Part shown: positions 8,771-18,399 of the stretch, piece by piece
Numbering within the stretch: the stretch's first letter is position 1
Layout of the letters: the number at the start of each line of letters is the position of its first letter
Assembly: GCF_014133895.1 (NCBI RefSeq)
Contig: NC_050734.1
Location: forward strand, 806,001 to 870,000
Length of the DNA stretch: 64,000 nt
Origin: Torulaspora globosa
Taxonomy: Eukaryota > Ascomycota > Saccharomycetes > Saccharomycetales > Saccharomycetaceae
Direction: 5' to 3'
Translations under genes and position numbers: made by a program
The notes under the pieces: model-generated
Told to the model about the DNA's origin: nothing
Databases searched by the model: none
Seen by the model: only the letters and a program-made list of their open reading frames with translations

Positions 8771-10402
8771 ATGAAGCCCAAGGGTAAAGCAACGCTAAGG
8801 CGAAGTTCGGTGGAGGAATCATTCTATGCTTCCCCGTTGTATGATTTTTTATACCCTTTTCGACCTGCTGGGAGCCAATGGTTGACGGAGTACGTGATTG
8901 TGCTATTTGCCCTGATTATAGCTTGTGCCGTCGGTTTGGGAAACTACTCTGGATTCAACACTCCACCAATGTTCGGTGATTTTGAAGCCCAACGGCATTG
9001 GATGGAATTGACTCAGCATCTGCCACCTTCTCAATGGTATTGGTTTGATCTGGAATACTGGGGTTTGGATTATCCGCCATTGACAGCATACCATTCCTAT
9101 ATATTGGGCAAGATTGGGTCGTTCATAAAACCAGAATGGTTCCGTCTAAATGAGTCTCGAGGATATGAGTCGCCTGATTTGAAGACTTTTATGAGATTCA
9201 CGGTTCTACTCAGTGAAGCATTGTTTTATATACCAGCGGTAGTCTACTTTACAAAGTGGTTGGGCAAGCATCGGAATCAATCACCTATCGGACAGTTCAT
9301 TACAGCTGCAACCATACTATTTCAGCCCTCTTTGATGCTAATAGACCACGGGCATTTCCAGTACAATTGCGTCATGCTAGGTTTGACCGTTTATGCGATC
9401 AATAGTCTTCTCGAAGAATTTTACGCTGCCGCAGCAGTTTGTTTCGTGCTGTCTATATGTTTTAAGCAAATGGCCCTGTATTACGCTCCGATATTCTTCT
9501 CATATTTGCTGAGTAAGGCGCTTTTTTCTCCGAGATTCAACTTTCCTCGACTTTTGTCCATTGCTGTTGCTACCTTGTCTTCATTTGCTGCTGTTTACGC
9601 TCCCTTATATGTTCTTGGAGGTGGGTTGCCCAATGTGCTACAATCAGTCCACCGTATTTTTCCCTTCGCCAGAGGAATATTTGAAGACAAAGTGGCCAAT
9701 TTTTGGTGTGTTACCAACATTTTTTTCAAATACAAAGAGGCTTTTACTCAGGATGAGCTTCAGCTATACTCATTGATTGCAACGTTGGCAGGTTTCTTGC
9801 CAGCAGCCTTCGTTATTTTCTTGTACCCCAAGAAGCATATCATTTACTATGCGCTGGCCACCTGCTCAATGTCTTTTTACCTCTTCAGCTTTCAAGTCCA
9901 TGAGAAGACAATATTGGTCCCATTACTGCCAGTAACGTTGCTTTATACCTCTTCTAACTGGGATGTGCTTTCGCTCGTTAATTGGGTAAACAATGTCGGG
10001 CTGTTCACTCTATACCCGCTGTTGAAGAAAGATGGTCTGACTTTACAATACTACGTTTGTTTCGCGCTAAGCAACTGGCTAATTGGAAATTTCAGCTTTG
10101 TAACACCAAAGTTCCTCCCCAGCTTCTTAACACCCGGCCCATCAGTGAGCAGCATCGATATAAACTATAGACGCCGCAGCTTACTTCCACGTAACATTGT
10201 GTGGAAGGTTGTGATTGTCGGCTCATATGTGTCAATGGGTATTGTGCATGTATTGGACTTATTTTTCATCCCCCCTGCCAAGTACCCTGATTTGTGGGTT
10301 CTTTTCAACTGTACAATAGGGTTTGTCTGTTTTTTGTTGTTCTGGCTTTGGAGTTATTACATGTTGTTCACTATGCCTAGCAAATCTTTGCAACAGCTCT
10401 GA
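8771..10402 (+). CDS. ALG6: Alg6 alpha-1,3-glucosyltransferase
   Basis: A 543-aa multi-pass ER membrane enzyme of the ALG6/ALG8 family (GT57). It adds the first glucose from dolichyl-phosphate-glucose to the Man9GlcNAc2 dolichol-linked oligosaccharide. Conserved features include the luminal loop with FGDFEAQRHWMEIT-like sequence and WGLDYPPLTAYHS, the family DHGHFQYN motif, and FARGIFEDKVANFWC. About eleven hydrophobic helices are visible. A GTG lies directly before the ATG at 8771; the ATG is used. Length equals S. cerevisiae Alg6 (544 aa). Order RRP6-YPT7-pirin-ALG6 matches YOR001W-YOR002W with two genes between. Confidence 0.97.
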   Translation: MKPKGKATLRRSSVEESFYASPLYDFLYPFRPAGSQWLTEYVIVLFALIIACAVGLGNYSGFNTPPMFGDFEAQRHWMELTQHLPPSQWYWFDLEYWGLDYPPLTAYHSYILGKIGSFIKPEWFRLNESRGYESPDLKTFMRFTVLLSEALFYIPAVVYFTKWLGKHRNQSPIGQFITAATILFQPSLMLIDHGHFQYNCVMLGLTVYAINSLLEEFYAAAAVCFVLSICFKQMALYYAPIFFSYLLSKALFSPRFNFPRLLSIAVATLSSFAAVYAPLYVLGGGLPNVLQSVHRIFPFARGIFEDKVANFWCVTNIFFKYKEAFTQDELQLYSLIATLAGFLPAAFVIFLYPKKHIIYYALATCSMSFYLFSFQVHEKTILVPLLPVTLLYTSSNWDVLSLVNWVNNVGLFTLYPLLKKDGLTLQYYVCFALSNWLIGNFSFVTPKFLPSFLTPGPSVSSIDINYRRRSLLPRNIVWKVVIVGSYVSMGIVHVLDLFFIPPAKYPDLWVLFNCTIGFVCFLLFWLWSYYMLFTMPSKSLQQL

Positions 10403-12181
10403 GGGAAGAAATTGGAAGACATTGGAATAAATTACGCTTGCAATAAGATCTGGGTACCTTTATAACCTTTAGCCTGCGGCGCTCTCTCCTGGGCAACAAT
10501 CTATCGCAAACGATGGACTCAATGTTGCAAGTAGGCTGACGGCTGACGGATGCGTTGTGACAGTAAACTTTCAACGCCTATTTCGGCAAATTATGTAGCT
10601 TATAATGGCTTTTGGATTGTGGAATCCATTATAATCTCTAATAGTACTTGGGGTTGATGATACTTCTGCTACAATCCAGACATCAGTTTTTATGTTTTGG
10701 TGACGAAGCGGTTCAAAGATAACATAACAGTAAAGGCCAACGATAGAGTCTCTAATAGCAAGGCAAAACAAACCCCCAACGGAACCTATTGAGGATAAGA
10801 ATAAAGAGACGGTAATTATCAAATAATTCTTCAAGGAAGGATATATTAAGTCGTCGTTATTTTAATGGCGGCATGCATACGCGTTTGTCGTGAAATTCAG
10901 CAAAGCTTCCTTGCTTTTTCATAGATGGGCTTCGAGTAAGCTCTCTATTGCTAGACCACTATCTTAGTTTTGCATGTTTCCTTCACAGTTCAGGTGCTTA
11001 AAGGCAGTCCCATCAACTAGAATTTCTTCAAAGACCACCGCACCATCCTTTTGGAAGTGGTAATAAATAGATTTGTCTTCATGCCAGCTGTGGAAATGGT
11101 GAAGAATTTCGCTTCAATATATTGGAGCAGCCAAATCCTTAGCTCTTTTAGGTGCTACGCACTTGTTTGGATGACTCCTCTCCCAGTCGTCTGAGTTACG
11201 ATCCTGTCCAATGTTCTTCGAACACTGGACAGACGGGAAACTAGCTAGTAGAATTTGCAACTCTTTCACCATCACCCGTTCATAGTATCATATTCAATAT
11301 TTCTTGAAATATGTAACTCCATTGAAGTTGAAGCTCAATTGAAGCTCAATTGATAGTATTGTTGCTATCATATTTTCTGACGCAACAGTGTGACACAACA
11401 GCGTCACAAAATATGGAACCAAGGAATTAAGAAGAGTTATTAAATGAAGCTGGAGCATGTTCGAACAGTAGCTTGTGAGTATCAATGCTCTTGTGGCGGC
11501 ACTTCTTACTCTTTGGAGAATGATATGGAGACTGTCTAAATTTGCAGTGCCCAACACGCTCATATCTGAAGTGCATCAGGATGCAAACTCGTTAGATCAA
11601 AGAATTTGTTGAATATTGTCTCTCTCGACATAGAGTTCTCAAACGAAAATGCGAAGCAATATCTCTACATTGTGTCTTCACATCACCCTCGAGATTTTGA
11701 ATATTCGGTTTACTGGACATCTTCAGCCAATATAATATCACCCATACCAGACGTTCAATTGAAATCATGAACTCGTTAGAATTTCTCACCTAGGTGGTAA
11801 ATCTTTATCCTATGAAGGTTTTTTGTTAGAGTCTCATTTATATGATGCCTTTACCCAGATCAATCGTGTTGTAATACAGGTCAGTTCTAGATACAACAAA
11901 TCATTGTAATAGAACGATTTGGACATATTAACGCTGATGCGGTGTTTCGCATTAGCATCAGACATATCCACGAGCCACGATGAGGAGCAATTTGAAACAT
12001 GAGGAGACAGCTTAGGAAGAGTTACCAAGCACTAAGGAGTGCGGAAATCACGACCTCAAGTCATCATGGAAGTCCCCATTCGAGAGGTATAATAGGAGCC
12101 AATGCATCCTAGTTAGAGTGTAGCTCACAATCAGTCCACCAATAATATAGGAAGATAATTGTTAAATCACAACAAATCTTG
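10403..12181. other. Gene-poor region with coding relics
   Basis: About 1.8 kb from ALG6 to tRNA-Arg with no intact gene. The minus strand carries a decayed protein segment (10964-11287, entered separately) and several short minus-strand frames with protein-like composition at 10571-10834, 11294-11563, 11592-11789 and 11834-12028. The last begins with TTG and is bounded by TAG. Several same-strand fragments in shifted frames look like one or two old dead genes. A 12-bp direct repeat (GAAGCTCAATTG) sits near 11330-11351. Confidence 0.6.
10964..11287 (-). pseudogene. Decayed coding relic, family not recognised
   Basis: On the minus strand a frame reads about 107 residues with one in-frame TGA (11114-11116) and ends at TAA (10964-10966). 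The part before the TGA includes NSDDWERSHPNKCVAPKRAK and the part after includes YYHFQKDGAVVFEEILVDG. Both halves have natural protein composition and share one frame across the stop, which is not expected of random AT-rich DNA. There is no ATG at a sensible place, and the frame breaks upstream. Most likely the C-terminal end of an inactivated gene; readthrough of the TGA cannot be excluded. I cannot name the family. Confidence 0.6.
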
Positions 12182-12254
12182 TTCCTCGTGGCCCAATGGT
12201 CACGGCGTCTGGCTACGAACCAGAAGATTCCAGGTTCGAGTCCTGGCGGGGAAG
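12182..12254 (+). tRNA. tR(ACG): tRNA-Arg (anticodon ACG)
   Basis: The 73-nt sequence forms a cloverleaf. Acceptor 12182-12188 pairs with 12247-12253 (one T-G pair), the discriminator is G12254, the anticodon ACG sits in CTACGAA, and the T arm is GGTTCGAGTCC. It is nearly identical to yeast Arg-ACG tRNA. There is no intron. A T-rich terminator (ATTTTATTTTTTT) follows at once. Confidence 0.97.
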
Positions 12255-12369
12255 ATTTTATTTTTTTGCACTTTTCTTAGATCGGGATAGGAGGCTAAAA
12301 GTAGCTCATAGTTGAAGCCATAATCCAGAGGTCCTCCTTGTAAGAAACAAGGCCTACGAGTTGAATTGC

Positions 12370-12543
12370 CAGCCGAAAGAACTCGTAGAAGTTCTTCGAA
12401 GTTTATAGACTTTTTTACTTTGATCGCGCCTTCGCGCTGTCAAGGTGACACGCACACTATATATTTCAATATAAGGTGGCCACTGGAACGATAGAGAGCA
12501 AGTTGGCTGATCATCTGTCTACCAGTGATCGCTTCAACTCTCA
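12370..12543 (+). promoter_or_regulatory. SGT2 promoter with imperfect heat-shock element
   Basis: At 12388-12405 the sequence reads GAA-nn-TCT-nn-GAA-nn-TTA in 5-bp phase, a degenerate heat-shock element. A TATATATT stretch lies at about 12459-12466. Sgt2 works with Hsp70 and Hsp90 chaperones, so Hsf1 control would be sensible, but two of the four units are imperfect. The remaining part of 12255-12543 shows nothing else. Confidence 0.35.
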
Positions 12544-13560
12544 ATGTCCCCATCCAACAAGGAAGTTGCCTCTCTAATTATTGACTACCTCGCACAAGTA
12601 ATCGAAGACAAGAAGGTCTCGGATGATGCTGCTGATTCTTTGAACGTTGCTATCGACTGTATCGCTGAATCATTCGAAGTTCAAAAGGGTGACTCTGAAG
12701 CACTTTTCGGCGGAAAGAGCCTTCTAGATCTATTGGAAGTCGGTTCCGGTGTCTCCGCTTCCGCTAGCCAGGGTGAGAGTATTCAGGTTAACATCCCTCC
12801 CGAGGATGCTGAGACTAAGGCCAAAGCCGAGGCATTGAAATTGGAAGGTAATAAGGCTATGGCTTCCAGGGATTTCGAACTAGCTGTCAAGAAATACACT
12901 GAAGCGATTGCAGTATTACCAACTAATGCGGTATATTTCGCCAACAGGGCAGCAGCACATTCTTCTTTGAAAGCTTATGAAGAAGCTGTGAAGGACGCAG
13001 AATCTGCTATCAAGACTGATCCTTCATATTCCAAGGGCTACTCCAGGTTGGGATACGCCAAGTTTGCCCTGGGCCGTGCTGAAGAAGCGCTTGAGGCGTA
13101 CAAGAAAGTCTTAGATATTGAAGGAGACAATGCTAGCGATGTGATGAAGAGAGATTACGAAACTGCTAAGAAGAAGGTGGAACAATCTTTGGATTTGGAG
13201 AAGAAGCCTGAGACTAAGAGCAGATCGGAAGGGGCCACGGGTGCAGGTGGTTTTGGAGATATTGCCTCCATGCTCGGTAATGGGCTCGGTGGATTGCTAA
13301 ACAACCCACAGTTGATGCAAGCCGCCCAGCAAATGATGCAAAACCCTCAAGCTATGCAGCAAATGGAAAGCTTGATGCAAAATCCTGGTATCAGACAAAT
13401 GGCGGAGAATTTTGCACAAGGTAACGGCGCCCCAAATATGTCGGACTTGATGAACAATCCGGCTCTTAGAGAAATGGCTGGCAATATTTTTGGCGGTTCA
13501 GGGCCTGGCGATGCATCTTCTAATGGCGGTAGCGGAGCATCAGGAGATGTCAATAAGTAG
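12544..13560 (+). CDS. SGT2: Sgt2 TPR cochaperone of the GET pathway
   Basis: A 338-aa cytosolic cochaperone that captures tail-anchored proteins and hands them to Get4/Get5 and Get3. The N-terminal dimerisation domain (about 1-75) would bind Get5. Three TPR repeats follow (about 97-205), recognisable by EGNKAMASRDFELAVKKYTE, AVYFANRAAAHSSL and YSKGYSRLGYAKFALGR. The C-terminal third is rich in Met, Gln and Asn-Pro repeats (NPQLMQAAQQMMQNPQ-type), the substrate-binding region. S. cerevisiae Sgt2 has 346 aa. In S. cerevisiae SGT2 (YOR007C) is next to TSR3 (YOR006C); here VRL1 lies between. Confidence 0.97.
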   Translation: MSPSNKEVASLIIDYLAQVIEDKKVSDDAADSLNVAIDCIAESFEVQKGDSEALFGGKSLLDLLEVGSGVSASASQGESIQVNIPPEDAETKAKAEALKLEGNKAMASRDFELAVKKYTEAIAVLPTNAVYFANRAAAHSSLKAYEEAVKDAESAIKTDPSYSKGYSRLGYAKFALGRAEEALEAYKKVLDIEGDNASDVMKRDYETAKKKVEQSLDLEKKPETKSRSEGATGAGGFGDIASMLGNGLGGLLNNPQLMQAAQQMMQNPQAMQQMESLMQNPGIRQMAENFAQGNGAPNMSDLMNNPALREMAGNIFGGSGPGDASSNGGSGASGDVNK

Positions 13561-13713
13561 TAGAGCCAAAGTGGTCACTGCGCATCGCTCATAATACAGT
13601 ATTTTTTACGTCTTTGACATAGTCTGTACGCAATTCTTGTTTAATTAGTTTGTTGTGCTCTTAAAATCATTCAGTATTGCATGCTATATTTAGGATTCTA
13701 TTAGAATATTTGC

Positions 13714-16700
13714 TCAAGAATCTCTCTCGAGATGGAGCAATTGGTCTTTTAATGTTAATATGTTTTCTGTGGTCCATTTCTTTATCACACTGCGGCAAAA
13801 GAATGCTCCTTTGTATTCCATAAACTTGTTCAACTGTTCTGCTAAGTCTTCGTGAAGGCGGGCAATATCAGCGCCAGCTTGATTCATGTTTCGCCTAGTT
13901 TCCGCAATACTAAAAGACAGTCGCTTCTCTAATTTTTCCCTCTTGCCCTCGAGAAGCCTTCCTAAAATTCCACTGTCCATAGAGGAGTTATCTTCTTTCA
14001 CCAATTGAGGAAAGTTTTGAGCGTACTGTTTATGTAAGCTCAGTAATTCCCCGTATGATTTCCACCAGTCAGGTATCCTCACCTGTAATAAGTTGGAAAT
14101 ATGACCGTGAAGCCGGAGGGTGCATTGAAGTAGAAAATTGATCTCTTCTGCGAGAATAACCATCGGTCCATCACCGTAAACTCTGCAATTTACCTGTTTT
14201 TCAGTGGACAGCAAAGCAAAACTTTCTATTGTCCTCGCAGCCTGCGAAAAGAGGAGCTTATTTGATTCCACGACGTCTGTCGCTTTTAACCGCAGAAAAA
14301 TAGCAAGCTTCTTCATAACCTGTAACTTTGTCTTCAACGCTGATAACTCCGCTTGATTGAAACGAAGAAAGCTTTGTATAATACTCATTTCTTCTGGCTC
14401 AACCTTTTTATTAAAGATAGGCCTAGCACTTCCATCTCTGCTGGCCTTCACCTGAGTTTTAATCCACGAAAGTAGCGTTGCTTCGTTGGATAGTATTTCA
14501 TCTGGTAAGTTTCCAACGTGAATTAGAGCGCTGATGCAGTTTGTAATATTTCGCAGAAGAATCATCGTCTCCAACTTTGTGATGGTTGATAGTCTCGTTT
14601 TTCCAAGGCTAGATAATAACGGATCCAGTGTGGAATCCAACGGAATAAAAGTCATGGGATTCATTTTCTGGAAAGTCCGAAAGAAGTTTTGAATCGTTTT
14701 CAAGTGAAGCTCCGTCGTTCGGAACTGACCGTCTTGTTTTATCTGCGATGTAACGCTGATTAACCAGCTTGGAGCCTCATACTTCAGTGTATGCACCAAA
14801 CATTTCCCAAAAGTGAGATTAGCGGCATGCTTCGCCAATTCATGTAAAATTAAGGGATTCTTGGCGTAACATAGTGAATCCAGAAGAAATGGTTGTTGGA
14901 TTTTCCATATCATAGCTCTGTTATCCTTGAGAATAGCCTTAATATTATCCATTCTATTGTACTTGGCATATACCATCAAGGGAGTGAGCCCCTTTTTATT
15001 CGTAGCGTTAACATCTATTCCGTCAAATTTTAGAAGCATAGAAATACCTTTCTTCATGATATGCAAAAGGGTATTCCCCTTACTGTCTTCATGGGCCTTG
15101 AAATCAAAGACTATGCCATTCCTCGTATACCAAGTAGCAGCGCAATCGAAAGATGCCCGTACCATTTGTTCATAATTTGCTTGATCATAACTTCTGAATA
15201 TTGTGAAAAGTGCAGTATGGCCGCTTGAATCCTTGGTATCCCAGTTGATGAAAATACCAATCTTTTGCAAAATCTCCACTTCATGAGTCAAATAATGCGC
15301 AGAGATCCTCTTGTGTCTGTCAGGCCGATTGAAGTAAGTGATCAATTCTTGCTCAGTGCAAGACAAAATTAAAAGATCCACAACAATTCTAGCGGCGTCG
15401 CTATTCCCACACCTAAGAGCTTGCACCAATAGGGTACAACCGTCGGTTGTCTCATCATTCAGAATATCTTCGAGTGGAAAATCTCGCTGGCGCTCCAGTA
15501 ATTTCCTTAAAACTCCGTTTTTACCATTTGTGATACAAAGAGAAAGCGCCGATTCGCCTTGGTCTGTCCTATAGCTCAAAGATCCCTGGTAATGGTCAAT
15601 ATCAACCGGTGTTTCATCGCTAGCCGAAAGCACAGCAACAAAAGCGCGATTAGTGTGGCACTGTTTAACAAGTTCATTTAACCTTTCTGTGCCTTTGAGG
15701 TCTTCAAAATGGCACACAACCGCTTCTAAAGTGGAAATGGCATATCCTAATACGCCATACTTAATAGTGGATTCATTTCTGGCGAAATGTTGCAGGTAGA
15801 ATAGGTGCGCTTTGAGATTTTTGACTTGAGTTCTGCAAACAACCAAAACAAACAAACTCAGCAGCGTATCGGCATCCATTGCCATGGGAGAATCGTGGCT
15901 GGAATCGGTTGCGCTGCCACCATTCGATAAGTTTCTAAGAGTTTCAATGAGAGCTTCCGATTTCTCGGAATGTTTGTGCGCCAAAGAAATGCGACTGAAA
16001 GAAGCCATAGCCAGTTCAATCCCTTTCTCGAGGGCAACTATTTTCTTCAACTGAAAATTCTCGAAGCTGGCTGCATACAACTCCGTCTCAAGCTGATTTA
16101 AGGATAAGTTCTCTAGGTTCTCTATGCTGATTTCGTTATCTTTCAGATGTGATGTTATCCTGATCCATATATCATCGAATAGATTGAGCTCCACATACTC
16201 ATAGATCAAATCGAAAAGATCCGGCAGATTTTTAAACGCTGGTTCACGGCCCATGGTAGAGTATATCCGATGTACTATATCATGGAACAATTCGTCGTCT
16301 GGGCCATTTCTTTCCGGTGTATTTCTATATTCCGCAAATAGCGAGTTGAATCGGCTTGTCCAATCGGGATGAATCCTCAGCATATTCTCGAAAGATACTT
16401 TATTTCCTTGCGACAACTCAAGTGAAGGTGGTATGACATCTTTGACTTCCTTAGTTCGCTCATTTTTCAGTTCCTGCTGGGATGGAATTGCCTCCATCAA
16501 CTCCCCGCACAAAGGCTCGTCGATGTATATCACTGGAAACTGATCCGAAGGCAATAAATAGTCATTGAAGTTCGCAATAAAGCTCACATCTGTAATCTTA
16601 CATCTTTTTTTGAACTGGAACCCATCAGAAGTTAAGGCCACACGATGTTGCAATCGCACAAGAACTTTTTTGCCATTAACAGTGTCAAATTTCACTTGGC

Positions 16701-16974
16701 TCAAATGTGATATTCCTCCGTTTTCGCCATTAGACTCGTTGATCAGCAGAACGTGCGATGCTACGAAGTCAAAGCTGTAACAAAGCTCCAGCAGAGGCAA
16801 TCCCGTCAGTTTATCCTTGAAATTCAACAGCTTATCGCTGGGTGGTATTAGCAGAATGAATTTTTCCTCTTTGATAAGAGCAAATAGCTTCTTCAAGTTA
16901 GATGTCGAAGGATTCGGGCAATTGAACACAGCGTTCACTAGGGGGTTCAGCAGAACCGGTAAATGGTACGGCAT
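13714..16974 (-). CDS. VRL1: Vrl1, VPS9-ankyrin endosomal protein, full length
   Basis: A 1,086-aa protein corresponding to S. cerevisiae YML002W/YML003W joined, the VARP-like Vrl1. In yeast strains with an intact gene it pairs with Vin1 as the VINE complex, a Rab5 (Vps21) exchange factor with a BAR-type coat. An N-terminal domain (1-200) precedes a VPS9 region (about 230-425) with the acidic DADTLLSLFVLVV segment near 367-377 that should hold the catalytic Asp. Ankyrin repeats occupy about 465-720 (for example TNKKGLTPLMVYAKYN), and a helical C-terminal domain fits the BAR-like part. The frame is unbroken, unlike S288C. Convergent with SGT2, divergent from TSR3. Confidence 0.93.
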   Translation of the reverse strand: MPYHLPVLLNPLVNAVFNCPNPSTSNLKKLFALIKEEKFILLIPPSDKLLNFKDKLTGLPLLELCYSFDFVASHVLLINESNGENGGISHLSQVKFDTVNGKKVLVRLQHRVALTSDGFQFKKRCKITDVSFIANFNDYLLPSDQFPVIYIDEPLCGELMEAIPSQQELKNERTKEVKDVIPPSLELSQGNKVSFENMLRIHPDWTSRFNSLFAEYRNTPERNGPDDELFHDIVHRIYSTMGREPAFKNLPDLFDLIYEYVELNLFDDIWIRITSHLKDNEISIENLENLSLNQLETELYAASFENFQLKKIVALEKGIELAMASFSRISLAHKHSEKSEALIETLRNLSNGGSATDSSHDSPMAMDADTLLSLFVLVVCRTQVKNLKAHLFYLQHFARNESTIKYGVLGYAISTLEAVVCHFEDLKGTERLNELVKQCHTNRAFVAVLSASDETPVDIDHYQGSLSYRTDQGESALSLCITNGKNGVLRKLLERQRDFPLEDILNDETTDGCTLLVQALRCGNSDAARIVVDLLILSCTEQELITYFNRPDRHKRISAHYLTHEVEILQKIGIFINWDTKDSSGHTALFTIFRSYDQANYEQMVRASFDCAATWYTRNGIVFDFKAHEDSKGNTLLHIMKKGISMLLKFDGIDVNATNKKGLTPLMVYAKYNRMDNIKAILKDNRAMIWKIQQPFLLDSLCYAKNPLILHELAKHAANLTFGKCLVHTLKYEAPSWLISVTSQIKQDGQFRTTELHLKTIQNFFRTFQKMNPMTFIPLDSTLDPLLSSLGKTRLSTITKLETMILLRNITNCISALIHVGNLPDEILSNEATLLSWIKTQVKASRDGSARPIFNKKVEPEEMSIIQSFLRFNQAELSALKTKLQVMKKLAIFLRLKATDVVESNKLLFSQAARTIESFALLSTEKQVNCRVYGDGPMVILAEEINFLLQCTLRLHGHISNLLQVRIPDWWKSYGELLSLHKQYAQNFPQLVKEDNSSMDSGILGRLLEGKREKLEKRLSFSIAETRRNMNQAGADIARLHEDLAEQLNKFMEYKGAFFCRSVIKKWTTENILTLKDQLLHLERDS

Positions 16975-17241
16975 AATCTTGCACTTGCAATCAGATAGCC
17001 AACATTAACAGCGTAAAACTCAGTTCCCGTCAATTACCAGCAATTTGGGCCCTCTTAGCCTATTCTTAATGAACTCGATGTGTTGATGGTGTTGATCAAT
17101 CTCGGCCTTCTAGAAGCTGGCGCGCAGACTGAATTTCATCAACTTTCAATCGTTTAAACTAAGACTCAGAGTGCCCAAAGTGATGCTCAAGGCCGTCTTC
17201 TGAACCCCATCTGCCGCTGAAATTAATCCTAGTCTGATATT

Positions 17242-18129
17242 ATGTCAAAGGGCAAGAACAAGAATCGCGAACCGAGAGGAGACCGTTCAGCAAAGGGCTC
17301 AAATGGACACAGCGCTAGACAGAACCATAAGCGTATGGAAATGAAACAAGGTGGAGAAGGTTCGAAATTCCCGGTGAAATTAGCGATGTGGGATTTCGAT
17401 CATTGTGATCCAAAGAGATGTAGCGGGAAGAAACTGGAGAGACTTGGACTGATTAAGTCCCTGCGTGTGGGCCAAAAGTTTCAAGGCATTGTAGTCTCGC
17501 CCAATGGGAACGGTGTGGTGTGCCCCAACGATCGTGCTATCGTGGAAGAGCAGGGAGCTTCGGTGGTGGAATGCTCCTGGGCTAGACTCGACGAAGTGCC
17601 ATTCAATAAAATCGGCGGTAAGCATGAGAGGCTCTTGCCGTATCTGGTGGCTGCGAATCAGGTGAACTACGGCAGGCCCTGGAAGCTGAATTGCGTGGAA
17701 GCCCTAGCCGCGTGCTTTGCGATTGTGGGGAGGATGGATTGGGCTTCTGAGTTGCTTTCTCACTTCTCCTGGGGCCCTAGCTTTCTAGAGCTTAACAGCG
17801 AGCTGATAGAAATATACCAGAAATGTACAGACGCACAATCTGTCAAGGACGCCGAGACTGCTTGGCTTGCCAAGATACAGCAAGAAGTCGAAGAGCGGAA
17901 AGCGCAGGCCAAAACGGACGACATATGGATGACCGGAAACGTAAATAGAAGGGATGCCAGCATCTCCGAGTCAGAAGACTGCTCAGACCTGGTGCTCTCT
18001 GAGGAAGAGGACTCTAAAACTTATCGCTATGATTCGCTTGGCAACATCATAGCGTCGGAATCAGAAGAAGAGACACAGAGTGACACAGAGGAAGAAGAAC
18101 TTAATGACCGCCATGCAGACGAAACTTAG
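17242..18129 (+). CDS. TSR3: Tsr3, 18S rRNA acp transferase
   Basis: A 295-aa enzyme that transfers the 3-amino-3-carboxypropyl group from SAM to the hypermodified pseudouridine of 18S rRNA during cytoplasmic 40S maturation. Conserved blocks include LAMWDFDHCDPKRCSGKKLERLG-type sequence (RLI-like N-domain, about 47-70), SWARLDEVPF and the VAANQVNYGRPWKLNCVEALAA region (about 133-155). The last 60 residues are very acidic and serine-rich, as in the yeast protein. A basic N-terminus (about 1-40) precedes the domain. It is followed in tandem by DNL4, as in the YOR005C-YOR006C pair. Confidence 0.96.
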   Translation: MSKGKNKNREPRGDRSAKGSNGHSARQNHKRMEMKQGGEGSKFPVKLAMWDFDHCDPKRCSGKKLERLGLIKSLRVGQKFQGIVVSPNGNGVVCPNDRAIVEEQGASVVECSWARLDEVPFNKIGGKHERLLPYLVAANQVNYGRPWKLNCVEALAACFAIVGRMDWASELLSHFSWGPSFLELNSELIEIYQKCTDAQSVKDAETAWLAKIQQEVEERKAQAKTDDIWMTGNVNRRDASISESEDCSDLVLSEEEDSKTYRYDSLGNIIASESEEETQSDTEEEELNDRHADET

Positions 18130-18399
18130 CACGGCAGCAGAGGATGACAAAACCCGGATCCTCCGAGCTGCTCGCGGTAGAGATCTAGGTATAAAGAAGC
18201 AGAATCACTGGTCACGATCCATATGTATACTATAAGCGGTGTCGTCTATATTGGTAGCTAATTACTAGTTAATATGGCTTAAGGCGGCAGACTTCTGGAC
18301 AGAGCTTAATGATAATCGGTAGCTCCTAAGGTTGCAAATGCTACGATCATTCAGTATATTGAAAGGATAGTTCAACAAGATAATCGTGCTGTTTTCGCT

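Noticed and set aside
10403..12181. Ty retrotransposon remnant near tRNA-Arg
   Set aside because: No LTR ends, integrase or reverse transcriptase motifs could be read in any frame. The coding pieces look like an ordinary cellular gene relic.
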